Below are positions 47,991-62,915 of a DNA stretch of 64,000 nt, in pieces (positions within the stretch are counted from its first letter, which is position 1; every line of letters starts with the position of its first letter). The stretch covers positions 885,482 through 949,481 of the forward strand of contig VYZI01000086.1 in assembly GCA_013397695.1 (NCBI GenBank), read 5' to 3'. This stretch comes from Centropus unirufus. Taxonomy: Eukaryota > Chordata > Aves > Cuculiformes > Centropidae. The position numbers and the translations under genes were made by a program. Under the pieces are notes generated by a model. That model was not told the DNA's origin, ran no database searches, and saw only the letters and a list, made by a program, of their open reading frames with translations.

Positions 47991-50900
47991 CACTTTGTGC
48001 GGCGTTGCCTGTATGCAGTGAGAGCAGCCTTTGAAAATAATTTTGTTCTCAGGAAAGCATCAGAAACTGTTGAGGTGGTTTGTTTAGATGCCATATTTCA
48101 TTTCCAGGTCGCTCCCTCCAAAGTCCAGTAAAGTGCTTTGAAGACGTACAACAAACAACTGTAGGGAAAATACCCCTTTCAGGAGAGGATCGTACTGAGC
48201 AAACCTTCAAGGGATTGCCTGGCTCACTGTAGACAAGTTGGGTCTATCTCAGCTGTCTTCATGTTGTCTCTGCAACTTGATTTATATTCACAGTTCTGCA
48301 GTTGGATTCATATGACTGGACACTTGTCTCAGCCCAAAGACCCTCTGAAGCCACGGAGCTCAGTCAGAGCTAGCACAAGGCCCAGTTTTGCTGACCTAGT
48401 TGCAGAACTGGGGCCTGCATTTTTAAAAAGTTGTTGAACTTGGATTCTAATACGCAGTGTTAAGTACAGTGGTGGCAACACTTGTTGTGACAGACGGACT
48501 AGGTAATCTGTCCCTTTCAGTGAGCTTCTCAAATGCCTGGCAAACACATATTAAAATTGTTAGGTTTAAGAAGGGTCTGTTGCTGGGTATTTGGAGGGTG
48601 ATTGGCCTGTATGATGGAATTGCAATGGTTCCTCAAGTAAGAAAGATTTAGGAGTGATGGAAATATGTAGGCAGCTAACTTCATTCTTGATCTTTTAAGG
48701 TTTTACTTTGAGAAATTGGCAGGACTCCTCATCATAAATGAAAGTGATGAAGTAACATTTCAGCAAAAGCTTTAGTTATGCATGAGAGTATCAGAGTGTT
48801 TGCTTGCTTGTTGGTTTGGTTTTTCTTTTTCTTACATAATATTTTTTATTCTTTTAGTCTAGGTACTGTTTATTCCTTCAACCAAGGAAGTACAGTTGCT
48901 AGTATAACTAATTTTGGGGAAGCATATAAAATACCTATGTTAATTATTCTGTGGTAATACACTGGACAGTGATGATGTTTGATGATAACTTTGAACAACG
49001 TAAACATAAAGCTACAGTGGAAGAAGCTACCAGCATTTTTTTGAGTGGGGGGAAGGAATCTAGCTAAAAATAAATGTGAGATTGCGTCTTGGTAACTTCT
49101 AAACTTTTTCCATTCTCTTCAGTGTCTTCTGTACCTTTGTGTAGGTTTTCTAAAAGGTATTTCTTATGGGTAGCCTCTGTCATGATCTTTCTAGGCTGCT
49201 GCTGTTTCGTGTCTTGCAGAATTTGCCCTTGTGGTCATACTTCTGCCCGTGGAATTGACAGGAAGATACATCTGGAGGTGGTAATCAATAAGGATAGCGG
49301 TAGCAAAACTGTTTACTCTTTCTGTATCTATGGGACACTGTTGCCCTTTATATATATATAAACATTTTATTTGCCAAACTGTGCTGTGTTTGTACTCAGA
49401 AATAGACTGGGGCAACTGCTCTGTTAAAAATGCACACTTTAAAGCGTATGCATTTTATTAATATTCTGAAAGTCTTAGAAGCGAGACTCAGGATAAATTA
49501 AAAGAATGAATTAGTGTCTATGCAACACAATCGAGTAGACCTGAGAAAGTAAAGTTACCTGCAATACCTTCATTCCAAAACATCTTACATCTAAAATTGA
49601 GATTACTTTACAACTGTGATATGAATACAAATTCGGGTAAAAATAGGTAGTAATTCATTTATTCATTAGTTGACCAAGTTACTTTTTAATTTTAAAGCCA
49701 TTTTGTTTCCCTCAGGTGTGTGGTGAAAATATATTAATTTCCATGGAAGCTTTCTGTCCTTCCTGCTGCAGTTTAGAAATAAGTTCTGAACTTCAGTTGT
49801 TTGAACAGCGTACACTTAAGCAGTACTCTGAGCGTGTATGTGTATAAATATATAGTTTTTTCCAGAAATGCTATAGTATATCTCCTAAGAGAGAAAAAAT
49901 TGTAGGTATGATTTAAAAACATCCTGATTGGGATGGCCTCATGTGTGAAGTAATGAATCAAAGGTGTTCCTTGGTGTTTTTTGCTTAAAGCATTACTTTT
50001 TAAAAAATAAAAACAAGCCACTCCCTTAGACCTCTAGAACTATTTCACTTGACTTCAGTTTTTTCTTGTGATCACAAACATTGTTTAAATCAAAACAGTA
50101 GCCTTGCTTATCCAGCACTTGTGGAGATCAGTGTGCAGAGATTGTCTGAAGATGTTAAGAAACTGCTGCATTTTCGGTTCACTTGAAAACCTGTACGTGT
50201 GGAGGCTTTCGTGTTCTTCAAGAGATTGTTGCCTGGATTCTAGCATTAATGTGAATGTGTGGACATAGTTTCTCTTGTTCAGTTGTCTTAAGATTTTTCT
50301 TGTTACATGGCTATGTGTTGTCTTGAAACCCGTTGGAGCTACATCCAGAGCTATTCTCCCTGTCACCCTTGTTTAGAATCAGAGTTAAAAGTTTAATGCT
50401 GTAGTTGAGGCTATGTTTTGAGAACACAGCTTGATAATGTCTGTCCTTTGTTGTAGTACTTTGCCTTTTGCACACCTAGCAGTGCTCAGTGTGTGTTGTT
50501 GATATGAGACAAGTCTAGAGCATCCACGATGTTTGTGGTATAGAAATAACTTTTTTTTTTACATAACTGAGCTTTTTATGCATACTGTCTCCCTGACACA
50601 AACCAAATGAATTAAAAATGAAGCTATACTGCTATCCCTGCCCTCTACCATCAGTGTAGAGCACTCACCACTTTTTTTTTTGTGCTCCATTTTTCTGTAA
50701 AGCTTTTCTTATGAGGTTCTTACTGTGCAGTATCCAGTAGAGAGGGATGTCAGTTGCATAGTGTGGTCTTGCCGAGCAGTTGGTTATATTTAGGAAGAGC
50801 AGCTTGGTAAACCTTTCTCTTGCAGAATGGTACTTGAAAGAAACAGCCTCTTTCTGTGGCAGAGGATAGCAAGGCCTTTCATAAGAGTATGCTTGCATGC

Positions 50901-53900
50901 AGTGAGACTTGAATTTTTCTACCTGGGAAATTTGAGTTGCTTTGGATTAATGTGTTACGTGAAAAATGTCACCGTGTTTTTCTGACATATGGGTTTTGTT
51001 CCCTTACTCACGTAGGAGCTCGTTAAAGTTCTCACACTGCTACGATGACAGTTTTGTAATGAGTTCTAAAGCAGTTGTGTGTTGTATTGGCTGCCTTCAG
51101 GATTCTTAAGGCTGTAGCATGACTTGAGAATATGCTTATCAGAGGTTCCTTCTGCACATCATGACAAGACTATGTTTTGACTTAAATCTTGTTTAGAGTC
51201 TTGAATAGATTGACAGCACCAGAAAGCCGTTCTGTCACGATTTTGCACCCTCAAAATGTCAGCCACTGCATTTCTGAGACATTGCATTGTCCACTTGAGC
51301 CTTGAGAACTTTCTGTAGATCCGAGATGGTAAAGTTGTTTTTAATACGGTAAGGGTACAGGGGAGCTGTTAACTTTCCCCACAATAGAGAGGAGGAAAAG
51401 AAGATCTTAAAAGTAACCAGTTGTGACTTGAGTAAAATCTTTCTGTTCTTTCTGGAACTTAACAGCACAGCCAGTTCCTTTTGTGCTTTCTCTTGTGAAT
51501 CTCCTCATATTTGCTTCTTTTTTTAAGAAACCATTAGTTATTCCTTTCATTTGAGAGTTGAATTAAATCTGCTTGATGGCAAAGCAGTTTGTTTGCCAGC
51601 TGTTGACATGTTGTCAAAAATTAAAATGCTGGGAATAAAACCCATTTTAATACATGTATGTTCAAAGGCTTGCTTTCTGAAGGGAACATTACTGCGGCGT
51701 GGTTTTCTTAAAGGAGTGGTTAGAATTCAGGGAGAATGATTACTTGCTTTTGGTTAACCTCTTTCTGTTACACTAACACCTCCATAAAGATCCATGGGAT
51801 GTAGATTTAAAAGACAGTCATGGTTTGAATGCTAGTATTTTCAGCTTATTCCATGAGGTTAGTGCAACGCCAGCTTTAGAAGTAACGGACAGCTATCAAG
51901 AGTGTTTCTGTGGGAGACTTTTATTTGTAGCATCCTTGATCTGCTTACAAAACCAACGTGTAGCTGCCAACAAGAATGTGATCTTCTTGCAGATAGATCT
52001 TCCCATGGACATCTTAGCAAATCGTACTGTTTAGTAGTTAGTGTTTAGCCATTTATTCTCTCCTTAGAGGGGAATTCCACATTGCATCATTCCTGAAAGA
52101 CATACATCTGTGAACAGAGAACTCACAGAAGAAACCTGCTTTCCCCGTTGCTTTTTAGCTGAGTTTCAAGAGTATGTTGAAGGCAAAACACAAACATGTG
52201 ACTCCTTACTGTTTGCTTGTGTCCTCTGCTCCTCTCTGCTATAAACTGTAAAAGGCTTCCCCGGTAACTTTCTTTTTACAGAAATGTTGTCCACATGCAT
52301 ACTTCAAAATAATGAAAAGTACATGGAAGGCGTTTCTGGGCTCACTTTTCATTAAGCTTTCCTGTAAAAAAAGCCAAAATTCAAGTAATAGGAAGTTATT
52401 CCTTGAAGAGCCATTGTTTAAGACAAGTAACGCCTTTTTTGTAAAGGCCGAATGGCAACATGGAATGACAGGAAAATGTACCTTATAAGTTCCATAGGCT
52501 TTGATACTTGAATCACTGAACCTTTTCCTCTAGGTTCAGTGGGCTATGTGTGGGAAGAGGAAAGAGTATTGTTTTATGTTAGGGTCGTCTAAGCTACAGT
52601 GCCTTGAAATGTTGGAAGAAGATTGTTTAGAAATGTGTTCAGTAAAGAAAAGACAGCTGTGATGTGTGCCAAGTGGGATCCCTTTGTTACCAGAGCTCCT
52701 TTCTTGGCTGGAGAGGAGTGTCCCTGCTAGCCCTGCGGTGTGGGGTAGTGGTGACAGGCCTGTATTGGCTATGAGTTGGTCTGCAGTCACGAAAAGAAAA
52801 TTGACGGAGAGGGGAAGAAAAGTCTTCTACTTTTGTAATATAAGATGGCAGTGAACATTTTTGTCAAAATACACAGGCATCTTATTAAATGAGCCTCGCA
52901 TCTCTTGGTGTTTCTTTTTTTCCGCTATTTTAGCAATGAAGTACTCCAGTGTATTTTTGAGTAACTTTCAACAGAACAAGTCCATGAATTTGAAAATTAA
53001 ATAAAAAAGATGGATATGTTTAGCCTAATTCTTAAGTGAATAGGTTGGAGAAAGACCAAAATTTTAATACACTGAAAGCTTAAAGTGTATATTGTATTTT
53101 ATATTAGACTTGGTGTATTTGTAATTCAGAAATAAAATGTTAATTGTTTGGTGATTTCTTGACGTATCCTTTTACTATGTTTTTCTGAGACTTTTAGCTA
53201 TGAGGATTCCCTGCCCCCCCCCCTGCTCTTTTTTTTTTTTTTTTTTAATTGGGACATGAACTCCTGATTTCAGAGGTGAAAACTTGAGTGACTTTTGTTA
53301 CAGTTTCAGGCTCCAATTTTGCCCAGCCCTCCGTGGCCTTGGCCTTTCATACAATGCTTGGTTAATCACAGGGGGGCCTTAACATTGCAGATGCTTTTCC
53401 TGAATGCCTTATAATTTTGCGTGTATACACATGCACATGTGGAACAGGACTTCTTTTTTTTTTAGGTGATGTACTGATTCCTCCCTCCTCCCCAAGAGAG
53501 GTAGTAATGTCAGATTTCTTTAGTGTTTTATAGTTCTCTTACTCTGTCAGAGTTTCTTGGTGATAGTTCTGGTAATGTGGTAGGTAACCTCCAGGTTGCC
53601 TGAAAATTCCTATTGTTCTTACTGTAGCAGTTGAGCCAGATTGATATAGTTGACAGTTTGTAACCTGTCTAAGTGAGGGTGTAACTTCTCCCGATGGCAT
53701 TTGAGAAGCCCTTCTTCCTTTCCCTCCCATGTTTTAGGATTGGTAAAACATTTTTTGTTTGGTTTTGTTTTTTTTTTTTGTTTCGTTGGTTTTTTAATGA
53801 AAAGCTTCATTTTCAGGAGTGGCAGTGAATGCAGCAAGGTTAATGAAATGGTAGAGAAAGGTTGCTGAGAGCCAGCGTGTCTTCAGCCATGGAAAAAGAA

Positions 53901-56900
53901 CCAGTGTGGGCGGTATTAGCCCCTGGTTAGCCAGGTGTGTGACTAAAGTTTTTGCTTATTGGAACCTTTCTATAGGTTTTTTGACCAGATGAAGGAGAGT
54001 TTGGTAATGCCTCCTATCACAAATTCTCCTTTTCCTTCAGATCACTTTTCTGATGGGTATTTCGAACTGGTAGCGACTCTGGATGTGGTGCCTGAAGGCA
54101 GCTGGGTGAATGAATGACTGACACGGTGTTGGCTTAGTTTTGTTGTGAGCAAGCAGTGGGTGAAATGAGAGTTGGATTTGGAGATTCAGATGGTTTGTGT
54201 TGATTGATCGTTAATGGGTACTTCAAAAGGTCACCTGTTCCTAACACTGAAATTGTACCCGATTCCTGATGTGCTGTGTGTTTGTGCTCTTCATAGTAGG
54301 TGCAGTATCACACAGGGGGATTACCATGTTGTATAAGTTACATACATTATCTAGACTAGCAGCAAATAACTCACAGTTGAGACTAGAGAATCAAATTCAC
54401 TCCTGTGAGAGCTGCTTCACGCTTTTTTAAGTAGGGCCTTACCACACCAAAAGTACATTTTGAGCGGTTTTTAGGTGTTGGTGAGATGCTGTGGTTCTTC
54501 ATGGGTCTGAAAATAAGCCTAATAGTATTAGTTCACACTTAAAATTAATATTAAGCCTTTAGTTCTACTTTCTGTTATTCTAACAGCAACATTTTGCATT
54601 AAATGTGTTTATCATTGTATGTCACATAACTTCTGAATGGCAGCTGTCCAGTAGAATATTCCTTATTTCTTTAATGTAATCATCTTCTCTGTGTTTGTGA
54701 ATTTAAGTTTGTTTCTTAGAATTTCTGTGCCAGAAAGGGGGGGTAAGCAGAAGAGCCTCAACAACCATGCTGACATTTAAACAGTTCAGCTGCAGTGCAT
54801 TTTCCATCTATAGGAATTAGGAAGACACTGGTTTTGGGGTACATTTCTGTAGACTAGTTCAGTGAGTATAAAACACTTGTCATTCTTTCACAAGCTCTGG
54901 AAATTTTTGTCTTCTCTTATGATACTGTCTCAGGGTTTTTTTATGTTTTCTCATAATGAGAAGTGAGGATTTTTCTTTGTTTAGATGTTTTTAGCTGCTC
55001 TGACTTGCCTGCTTGTTCGGGTGGTGTTAGTGTGCTGTAAAGAAACAATGTGGTGAGTTTTTATTGATCTGATAAAATTAATGTCTATGCATTTACCTTT
55101 TTTTCCTTCTCTTTTCTGAATATCCTGTTTAATTCATTCTGTGCTTTCTTATTTTTCCTTGAAAATGTTACTTATATATTCAAAGTGCCCAGTTGTTTCT
55201 GTGGATCTTGTTCTTTTTTTTCCTCTCATACTGCTGGGTAGCTACTGCTTCTGGGTAATTAACACTTTTTCACCACTATTGGTGAAATTAGCTTTATATT
55301 TTGAAGAGACTGTCCTGAATTTGGATAGGAATATTACTCTTTCTGAGCTATAGTATGCTAGTTCATCAAGGCTTGGGGTTTGTAGTGATTCAGGATGAAT
55401 TCCGCTGCAGAAATTAAAGTTTGATTTTTTAAAAAATTGCTTCTATTATACATTTTCAGTTGAATTATGAGATGGCTTCAGTGGAGTTACTTAAAGCTTG
55501 TGCGTGGTGGAAAACATAATGCAAAGAGCCTTCAAAAATGCGCAAGTCATGATCTGTTCAAGCTAAAATTTTACTGCTTAAGAGGGATGTTTTCACTTGA
55601 GCCACAGGTAATTTAAGAAGGTTTCTCTTACATTTACATTAAATTGGGGAAATCTGAGGCTTGTCGTTAAACCAGTGTTTTTTTTCATCCCCTAGTTCAT
55701 TATGAACTCTTCCTCCCACTGGATCCTCGACTCATTCGGATTGAATTGGATTGTCATTCAATATTTTATCTTTGGAGTTCATTCTGTAAATGCATGCATT
55801 ACATCAGCTTAAATCCCATACTGAGTAAAAATAATACTCTCTTAATAAACTTGGTAGGTGCTTTTCACTCTTGGCCTGTACATTACCCAAATAGTGACAC
55901 ATTATTTCTCACCACTCTGTTGATTAAAAGGCTTGTGTTGTCTTTCCTGTTGATGAAGAATTGAGGCACAGAGGCTATAAACTTCAAAAGTACTTTGTGT
56001 CGTAACTTCTCAATGGATTTTTTTGTTAGAAGTTCAGGTGTTACAGACACGGGTTACATTGGTTTGAGTTACTGCTGTGCTCCCTTGCTCTTCCTCAGTT
56101 TTGCTTAGCCTTGGTACTCAGAAGGCTGAGAGGAGGATGGTGTGAGGTTAATCTGAGAGAACTGTGATTTCTCTAGCAAGGTATATGGACAAGACACAGG
56201 CAGAACTAACTTCTTGGGGGTTCTATGTAACTGCCCCGTGACACAGAGGTTTCTCTTGGACTTCTGGAGTTCTGTTTCCTTTCTTGTGAAACGTTATTTA
56301 ACTTCTGCAACAAATAAGGTCCGGACAGCTTTTCTTCCTAGTGCCTCAGTTGATTATGGCCTACCCAGGGGATTTAGTTTGATGGAAACAAACTTCAGTT
56401 TGATGGGAATTAAATTACAGTGGAAACAAGATTGCTCTGAAAATCCCAAATTATGTAGGAGAAAAATGACTGTGAGCCTTTGACCAATGGAGAGTGTGTG
56501 TTCTGTCTGTGCGTCTCACACAGACACAAAATGTTACTGAAAAATTTTTTTTGCTAAGAAGCAACAAGATGTTGGCTCTCACAGTGGACTCAGCTGTTGT
56601 ACTTGGTTACTCAGACTCTGTCATCTCTAATTCCAGGAGGTTTGACCTGAATTTCTAGATAATGTTTGAATTATGCACTCTTGTTTACAGTTTCATAACT
56701 CTGGCCTTTTTTTTGTCAGCAGAAGTCAATTTTTTGCCAGCTTCTGTGTTTGCCATCATCTGCATTGTAGCTTTGTCACTGATTTCTGTGTTTGTGGTGA
56801 GGTTATTCAAAGTGTTACTGCTGAATTCATTTTCCTGACTCGATGTGATCTGTTAAGCATTCTGTGGCTTTATGATAATTTCCAGGGCAAACACAGTTTT

Positions 56901-58763
56901 TTGCCCTCGCATTTTTAGACTCCTTGCACCAGCCTTATTTACACTGGCTACTTAATATTTCTTTCATGACTGAACACGTGCTGTTCATGAACTGACATTC
57001 CTGGATAGTGTACTTGGCTGCTTTCGCTGTGTGCATTTTACTGATATCCATGATTCTTGAGAAAAAAATTTGGGTTTCATGGCACTTGTGCGTGGTCAAG
57101 ACTCATCTCTGCTCTAGTGTATGCGAACCTGTAGTTAAGTATGTGCTAACTGTAGTTATTGATAGTCCATTTCCTCCATTTTTCCCGTCTTCTAGGGCGT
57201 ATTTCATGACCGATTAACGCTGATGCTAGAAGAGTTGGTTCTGTCCATGGTTACGTGTTCTACCTGTTTCTTGTGCCATTGTTAGGGCTCATATGACATG
57301 TGATGCAGCTGAAAACTAAAATTCTTGCCATTCCTTTCCCCCAGTTCACTTTCAGCCCGATTGGCTCCTCAATCTGGCTGACTACGTGGTGAGACAAGGG
57401 CTAATGCCAGTGCTGAGACGGTGGTTAGGATGAAAGCGAAGTTGTCCTTTTCTTGTGACAGGGGTGCTTACCTGTTACAGAACTTCTGTTACAGAATTTA
57501 CCAGGACGTAATGGCCTCACTGTGGAATTGCTGTTTCTTACCAAGATGCCAACAAGGGAAGTAGGAAAGATCTATGTACACACTGCAACGGCAAACTGCC
57601 TTATGAGAGTTCTGTTGCTGTCATGTTGGGTTAGTTTAAGCATTGTGCCTAAAAAGAACAGTTCTGGTGTTCCTCTTGTCTCTCTGGGCCTGTAGGTGAA
57701 TGCTGCTGAAAACTGGTGTCTCTATTTTGTGTGCTGGAGAGGCGTGCCCTTTAGCGAGGGGGTTATGGGGTTTGGGAGTTACCTGGTTTCAGTGCAGGAA
57801 AATGAGTAGCCATCTGTGTTTGGGATTGGTTTATTTTGTGTGGTTGGTTGGATTTCTTTTAATGACTTTTTGGTTTTCAGACAGCTGCAAGAGGTTTGAA
57901 ACCCATCCTCTATCCTTAGGAAATAGTCGTAGTTGATTGTTATCACCTCCATTTCTGCATGAAGAAGGTTATGATGTGCTTTTTGATAGGTTTTATAGAC
58001 AGAAGAATACAAAATTCCTGAGTGTGTGAGAAGTTACTCTCTGGTTCTGTATGGAGTGGGTGCAGTGGAAATAACTCCTATTTCCAATGCTGCTTGGTTC
58101 TTAGTATACTTCTAGGGACCTCCTTACTTGTTGCCGTCCAGCTTCCTCTTTAATTTTCCTTTTTGCCTCTGTGTCAAACCTCAGCCTTTGTTGTGTTGGC
58201 AGAAGCAGCATAAAGACAGAAGACAAAACTGCTGTTCCTGTTGCCATTTCATATTTCCCTGCAGGGAGGCCAGGGTTTTTAGGGGAGTTGTTATACAAGT
58301 TCTCCGGAGTGGGCAGATAATTTTCAGTGGCTTCTTGAGCATTCAGTCTGCTTAGGCAGATGGCTCGGATGAGTTTAGTTGGAGTGGAGCACATTTGAGG
58401 CAGGCTTAAAAAAATAAACTCTCAGCTTGTAACACCTCTGGTGAGCTTTTGCAAGCTTGGTTTTTCAGAGCAAGTATTGTTAGAGTGAAATGGTTGTAAG
58501 GCAGCAGGAAATAGCAAAATGTTTACATGCAGATCGTTAACGTGGAAGGGTACAAAGATCTTGAGGCTGAGATAGGCAGTCAGTACAATCAAACTGGTTG
58601 GATTTTCAGCTAGCTTTGTTAAGCAGTTACGAAGCAGTTTATTGAAACATGAATTCCAACACTAATATCGCTTTCTTGTGTATTTGAGATGTTCTAAATT
58701 ATACTTGATGATGGTAACATCTGAGTTCCTGGGCTTAGTTTGTGCTTTCTGTCTGAATGTTCC
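47991..58763 (+). other. Probable first intron, T-rich, no exon seen
   Basis: The + strand is visibly T-over-A and G-over-C. T runs of ten or more occur at 50551, 50672, 53229, 53454 and 53768, while I saw no A run of that length. This is the asymmetry expected of a transcribed strand reading rightwards from the CpG island. No open frame with strong splice borders stood out, and no repeat other than homopolymers was recognised. Confidence 0.45.
53214..53246 (+). repeat. Homopolymer pair C10 and T18
   Basis: Ten C (53214-53223) are followed after five bases by 18 T (53229-53246). It forms a strong pyrimidine tract. Confidence 0.95.
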
Positions 58764-59352
58764 ATGGAATCACAGAACCATCATTTAGGTTGGAAAAGGC
58801 CTTTAAGATCAGAGTCCCATCATTAACCTAAGGTTGCCAAGTCCACCACTAAATGCCCCTAAGCACCACAACTATGCATCTTTTTAATCCCTCCAGGGAT
58901 GATGACTGGACAGTTTCCCTGGGCAGCCGGGCCCAGTGCTTGACAACCCCTTTGAAGAAATTTTTCAAAATATCCAACCTAAACCTCCCCTGGTGCAACT
59001 TGAGGCCACTTCCTCTCGTCCTGTCACTTGGGAGAAGAGGCCAATACCCACCTCACTGCAACATGCTTTCACGTAGTTGTAGAAGACTATAATGTCTGCC
59101 CTCGGCCTCCTCTTCTCCAGGCTAAACAATCGCAGTTCCCTCAGCCGCTCCTCATAAGAGTTGTTCTCCAGCCCCTTCACCAGCTTTGTTGCCCTTCTGG
59201 ACTTGCTCCAGTACCTCTGGTACACAGGGTTTGAGATGCACACTCACCAACACTGAGTACCAGGGGCACAATCCCTTCCCTGCTCTTGCTGGTCACACAG
59301 TTTTTTATACAAGCCAGGATGCTATTGATCACTTTGGCCACCCAGGTGCTGC
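58764..59352 (-). mobile_element. CR1 LINE, minus strand, about 590 bp
   Basis: The + strand opens 'catggaatcacagaaccatc' and later reads 'taaacctcccctggtgcaac' and 'cctcttctccaggctaaac', the reverse complement of CR1. The minus-strand translation keeps ORF2 C-terminal words such as RRATKLVKGLENNSYEERLR and LFSLEKRR and then degenerates. 5'-truncated and inactive. Confidence 0.95.
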
Positions 59353-62351
59353 CATCAGAGCTTAAAAGAAAGGGAAACTAAGGCTAAGCACGATAATGAG
59401 AATACTTAAGTATTAGAACTTAAAGCATTTCAAATGCCCATGAATTTCACAAAGGTAATTCTGTCATGATTCAAGTACATCAAACACTCACAGCCCAATA
59501 CCTGGTTTAGATGCAGTGTCGGCCTTTAATTATTTGCAGTTAACCAAGCAGTAAAGTTGTGTTCAATTTTATACTTGGAAGGAAAGTTTCCATAATGTGG
59601 TGATAGTGTCACAGGGCATAGAAGGACAGACTTTGTGTTTAACATATTTTAGCTTACAGAAACTCTTAAATTCTCCATGGAAAACGGGAAGGGAGTCAGG
59701 AGGGGCTGGCCTAATTTTTTTAAGGCTAACTTGAAGCTTTGCTTTTCTGACAGAAGCCTCATAATTGTGGTGGCACTGGGTGCTGCGCCCCATGGTGAGA
59801 GGTCAGGCACCACATACAAGCATGAGTTAACAAAGAGCAGCATCTACGTAAAATGTAGAAGTCAATGTAGTGATGCCCATAGTTCCTTGGCTGAATAACT
59901 TCAGATAACACTTCAAATATTTATAGTGCTGAGTGTTGCAAAACTTTAAGTGCAACACAGTATAAATAATTCCATATTTTAAAGCCACAAGTGGAATGAA
60001 CCTGAAAGAGGCTGTTACGTTTCCGTTCAAGTACTTGTGAAAGAATGAAGGCAAAAGCCATCTAGCATCTGCCACTGGCCTGGTAGAATGTGTGAATCTC
60101 ATCAGAAATAACAGAAGCCACAATATTTTTATATACCTCTCTGGGAAAACAAGGCTGGGGATGCCACTGACCATGAGAAGTGGGGATTTAAATATTTGTG
60201 CAGTTTGACAGGATCTCCCAAGGATGAAACATTGAACTTCCTGTTTCGCTTTGTTCCCCAGGAAGAACTGAAGTTGTGGATCGTATAGCAGATCAAAGGG
60301 AGGGCTTTGGATTTAAACTTCTCCATTAAGCTTTTTGATTTTTTTCTGCAGTTAATGTTATTTTGAATCCTTCGGCACTTGTAGTAGATGATCATTGTAT
60401 GTCCCTTCCAACTGAAAAATACTCTTCTTAAATACTCTGTTCTGTTCACGGGAGAAGGTGGTGGTGGCTACTTCATAGTTTTAGCTCCATCAATCCTGCC
60501 TACAAAATTGTGCTGAAAAAATCTGAGAGTTCTCTGTGAGCCCTGCAGGAGCAGAACACGACTTCCAAGGAAGTTTCAGAGAAGTTGGTGCTTTTTGCAG
60601 TTTGTACAACTCCTGTTCTTGTCAACCGTGAGACCTCCTTTAGACATAAATTATACAATCTAATGCAACCTGAAATAATGAAATCTTCCTACATGTGTTG
60701 CAGAACTGAAATTCTGGGTGTGTACCAGTGATTTCACTGGTGTCCTCGATATAAGATACAAACTCCAAAGCTCAGGAATGTGACCACTAAAGAAGGGATT
60801 ATCTCTTCCTGAAGATAGAAGTTTCTGAGGTGGTTAAGAAATGAGTTTGCAGTTTGGAGGACAACTGTGCCAATGCATCAGCACTTGATTACTTTTGTTA
60901 ACTTAAATGTGATTATTGTAGACTTCTTAGGGCAAATCTGAATAAAATGGCAAAAACCATTCCTTGCTGTGAAATGGTGCAATGTCTAAGCACAAACAAA
61001 ACCAAGCAGACTAGAGCAACTGTGAAGTGTATCGGTCACATTCATTTCAAAATCAAACGAAAGTGAGATGGCTTTTTACAAACAACATTTTTGGCCTTGT
61101 TCTAATTTGCTTTAGTGCCTTAGAAATGAGTTCTGCTCCACACAAACCCATCAATATGATAGACCCTTTTCTTATGTGAGCTGAGTTGCTTAAAAGGTTA
61201 CATGTTAACAAAAAATTGTTTGTTTTAATATCACCTGGTGGAAGCTTGTGGCCTTCGTGGTTGTATGGACTGACTTTCTTGCATAGCTCTTGTGTTCAAG
61301 AAAACTAGAGTTTGTTAAAAACGGTGTTTACAGCTCTTCTGATTTGACTTAACTAATTTTAAGAGCCTTTTGCTGAAGTGCTTTTTTGGCTTTGTTTTTA
61401 GTTCTTTGTATAGCTGGTAGTAATTTTTTTGCACCCTACTATTACTGGTTTTATTTCAAACCTGTAAAACCTAGGCCTTCATCCTCATTTAGTTGTGGAT
61501 TTTGTCTATATCCCGTGTCTACTCTCTGCTTTAATGTCCAATGCAAAACCACGAGAATGTCACAGTATTAGGTTCCTCATATGTTGGAAAATACAATTCC
61601 TGACCCCTTTCAGTGGGAGCATTGGATGGAAATACTAGTTTGGTGTTTCAGAAATGTATTCAGCATGTTCTTGCTTGGTGTGAGGAGTAGTGTCACTGAA
61701 TATATTATTCATTGTCACTTGTGCTTTAAAAGTTATGTTTAAAGATGGTTTCTGCGTATGGACATCATTTTGAATTGAAAGTACAGATATATATGGCTGG
61801 TAGGGGTATCAGCCTTAGCTCTATGTGCTACTGCAAACAGCCAAGAAATGTTTCCTTGCATGACTGGCCCAAGATTTGCAAAACGTTTGTTTTGGATGCA
61901 TTGGTTCTGCTCTTGAAGACTAAAAAGCTCTTAGCATGAAATATTACCTTACTGTGTTTAGAACTTAAAGCTTCAGAACTAAAAAGGAAATAGCATGTCA
62001 TATGTAGAGAACCGTGTCCCTGTTCTCTAAAGATGTAGGGAAAGGGCAGGTCTGTGTTGCTTTTTCTGGTTTTGTTTATTTGCCTGATTTGTGAAGATTG
62101 CTTTTTTGAAAATAAAACTTCAGTTACTAATACAGTTTAGGTAGGACTTGCCTGCTGGATTCTTGGTCCTCTTTCTCCAGCAGGCCCAAAAGCTGAAGAA
62201 GAGAGTACAATTAGCAGCCTATAAAGGACATATTTATTCCCTTACTGCATGGGAATAAAATAAATAGCAGTTGGAAACCCTGAAACAGCTAAGATGCTTT
62301 GGATGGTCTCTGACATTCTGTCCGGTGGACAGTATGGTAATGGGTTCGGGT
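59353..62351. other. Gene-free sequence, probable intron
   Basis: No exon, RNA gene or repeat was recognised. Short frames on both strands carry no motif. Confidence 0.45.
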
Positions 62352-62915
62352 AGTTCATAGACTCATACAATCGCCAGGTTGGAAAATACCTTTAAGGTCA
62401 TCGACTTCAACCATATCTGTCCACCACTGAACCATTTCCCTAAGCACCTCATCTCCCTGTCTTTTAAACACCTCCAGGGATGGGGACTCCACCACCTCCC
62501 TGGGCAGCCTCTGCCAGTGCCTGATGACTCTTTTGGTGAAAAAAATCTTTCTTGATGTCCAACCTGAACCTACCGTGGTGCAGCTTGAGGCCATTCCTCC
62601 TTGTCCTATCCCTTCTCGCTTGGGAGAAGAGACCAGCACCCACCTCTCCACAACCTCCTTTCAGGCAGGTGTAGGCACTGATAAGGTCTCCCCTCAGCTG
62701 CTCCTCATAAGACTTGTTCTCCGGCTCCTTCAACAGCTTTGTGGCCCTTCTCTGGACACGCTTCAGAACCTCAATGTCCTTCTTGTAGTGAGGGGCCAAG
62801 AACTGAACACAGGATTCGAGGTGTGACCTCAACAGTGCTGCGTACAGGGGCAGAATCACCTCCCTGGCCACGCTGTTTCTGATACAGGCCAAGATTTGAT
62901 TTGACTCAGCACGTT
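62352..62915 (-). mobile_element. CR1 LINE, minus strand, with long ORF2 remnant
   Basis: The + strand begins 'agttcatagactcatacaat' and passes 'aacctgaacctaccgtggtg' and 'aaggtctcccctcagctgct'. On the minus strand a nearly intact frame (to about 62464) encodes the C-terminal part of CR1 ORF2, with REVILPLYAALLRSHLESC, VQRRATKLLKEPENKSYEE and KGGCGEVGAGLFSQ. The final part is shifted to another frame. 5'-truncated, so not mobile. It is the least decayed copy in the window. Confidence 0.95.

Noticed and set aside
54720..54742. 23-bp microexon between TTTCTTAG and GTAAGC
   Set aside because: The flanking signals are fair, but a microexon of this size cannot be supported without transcript data.
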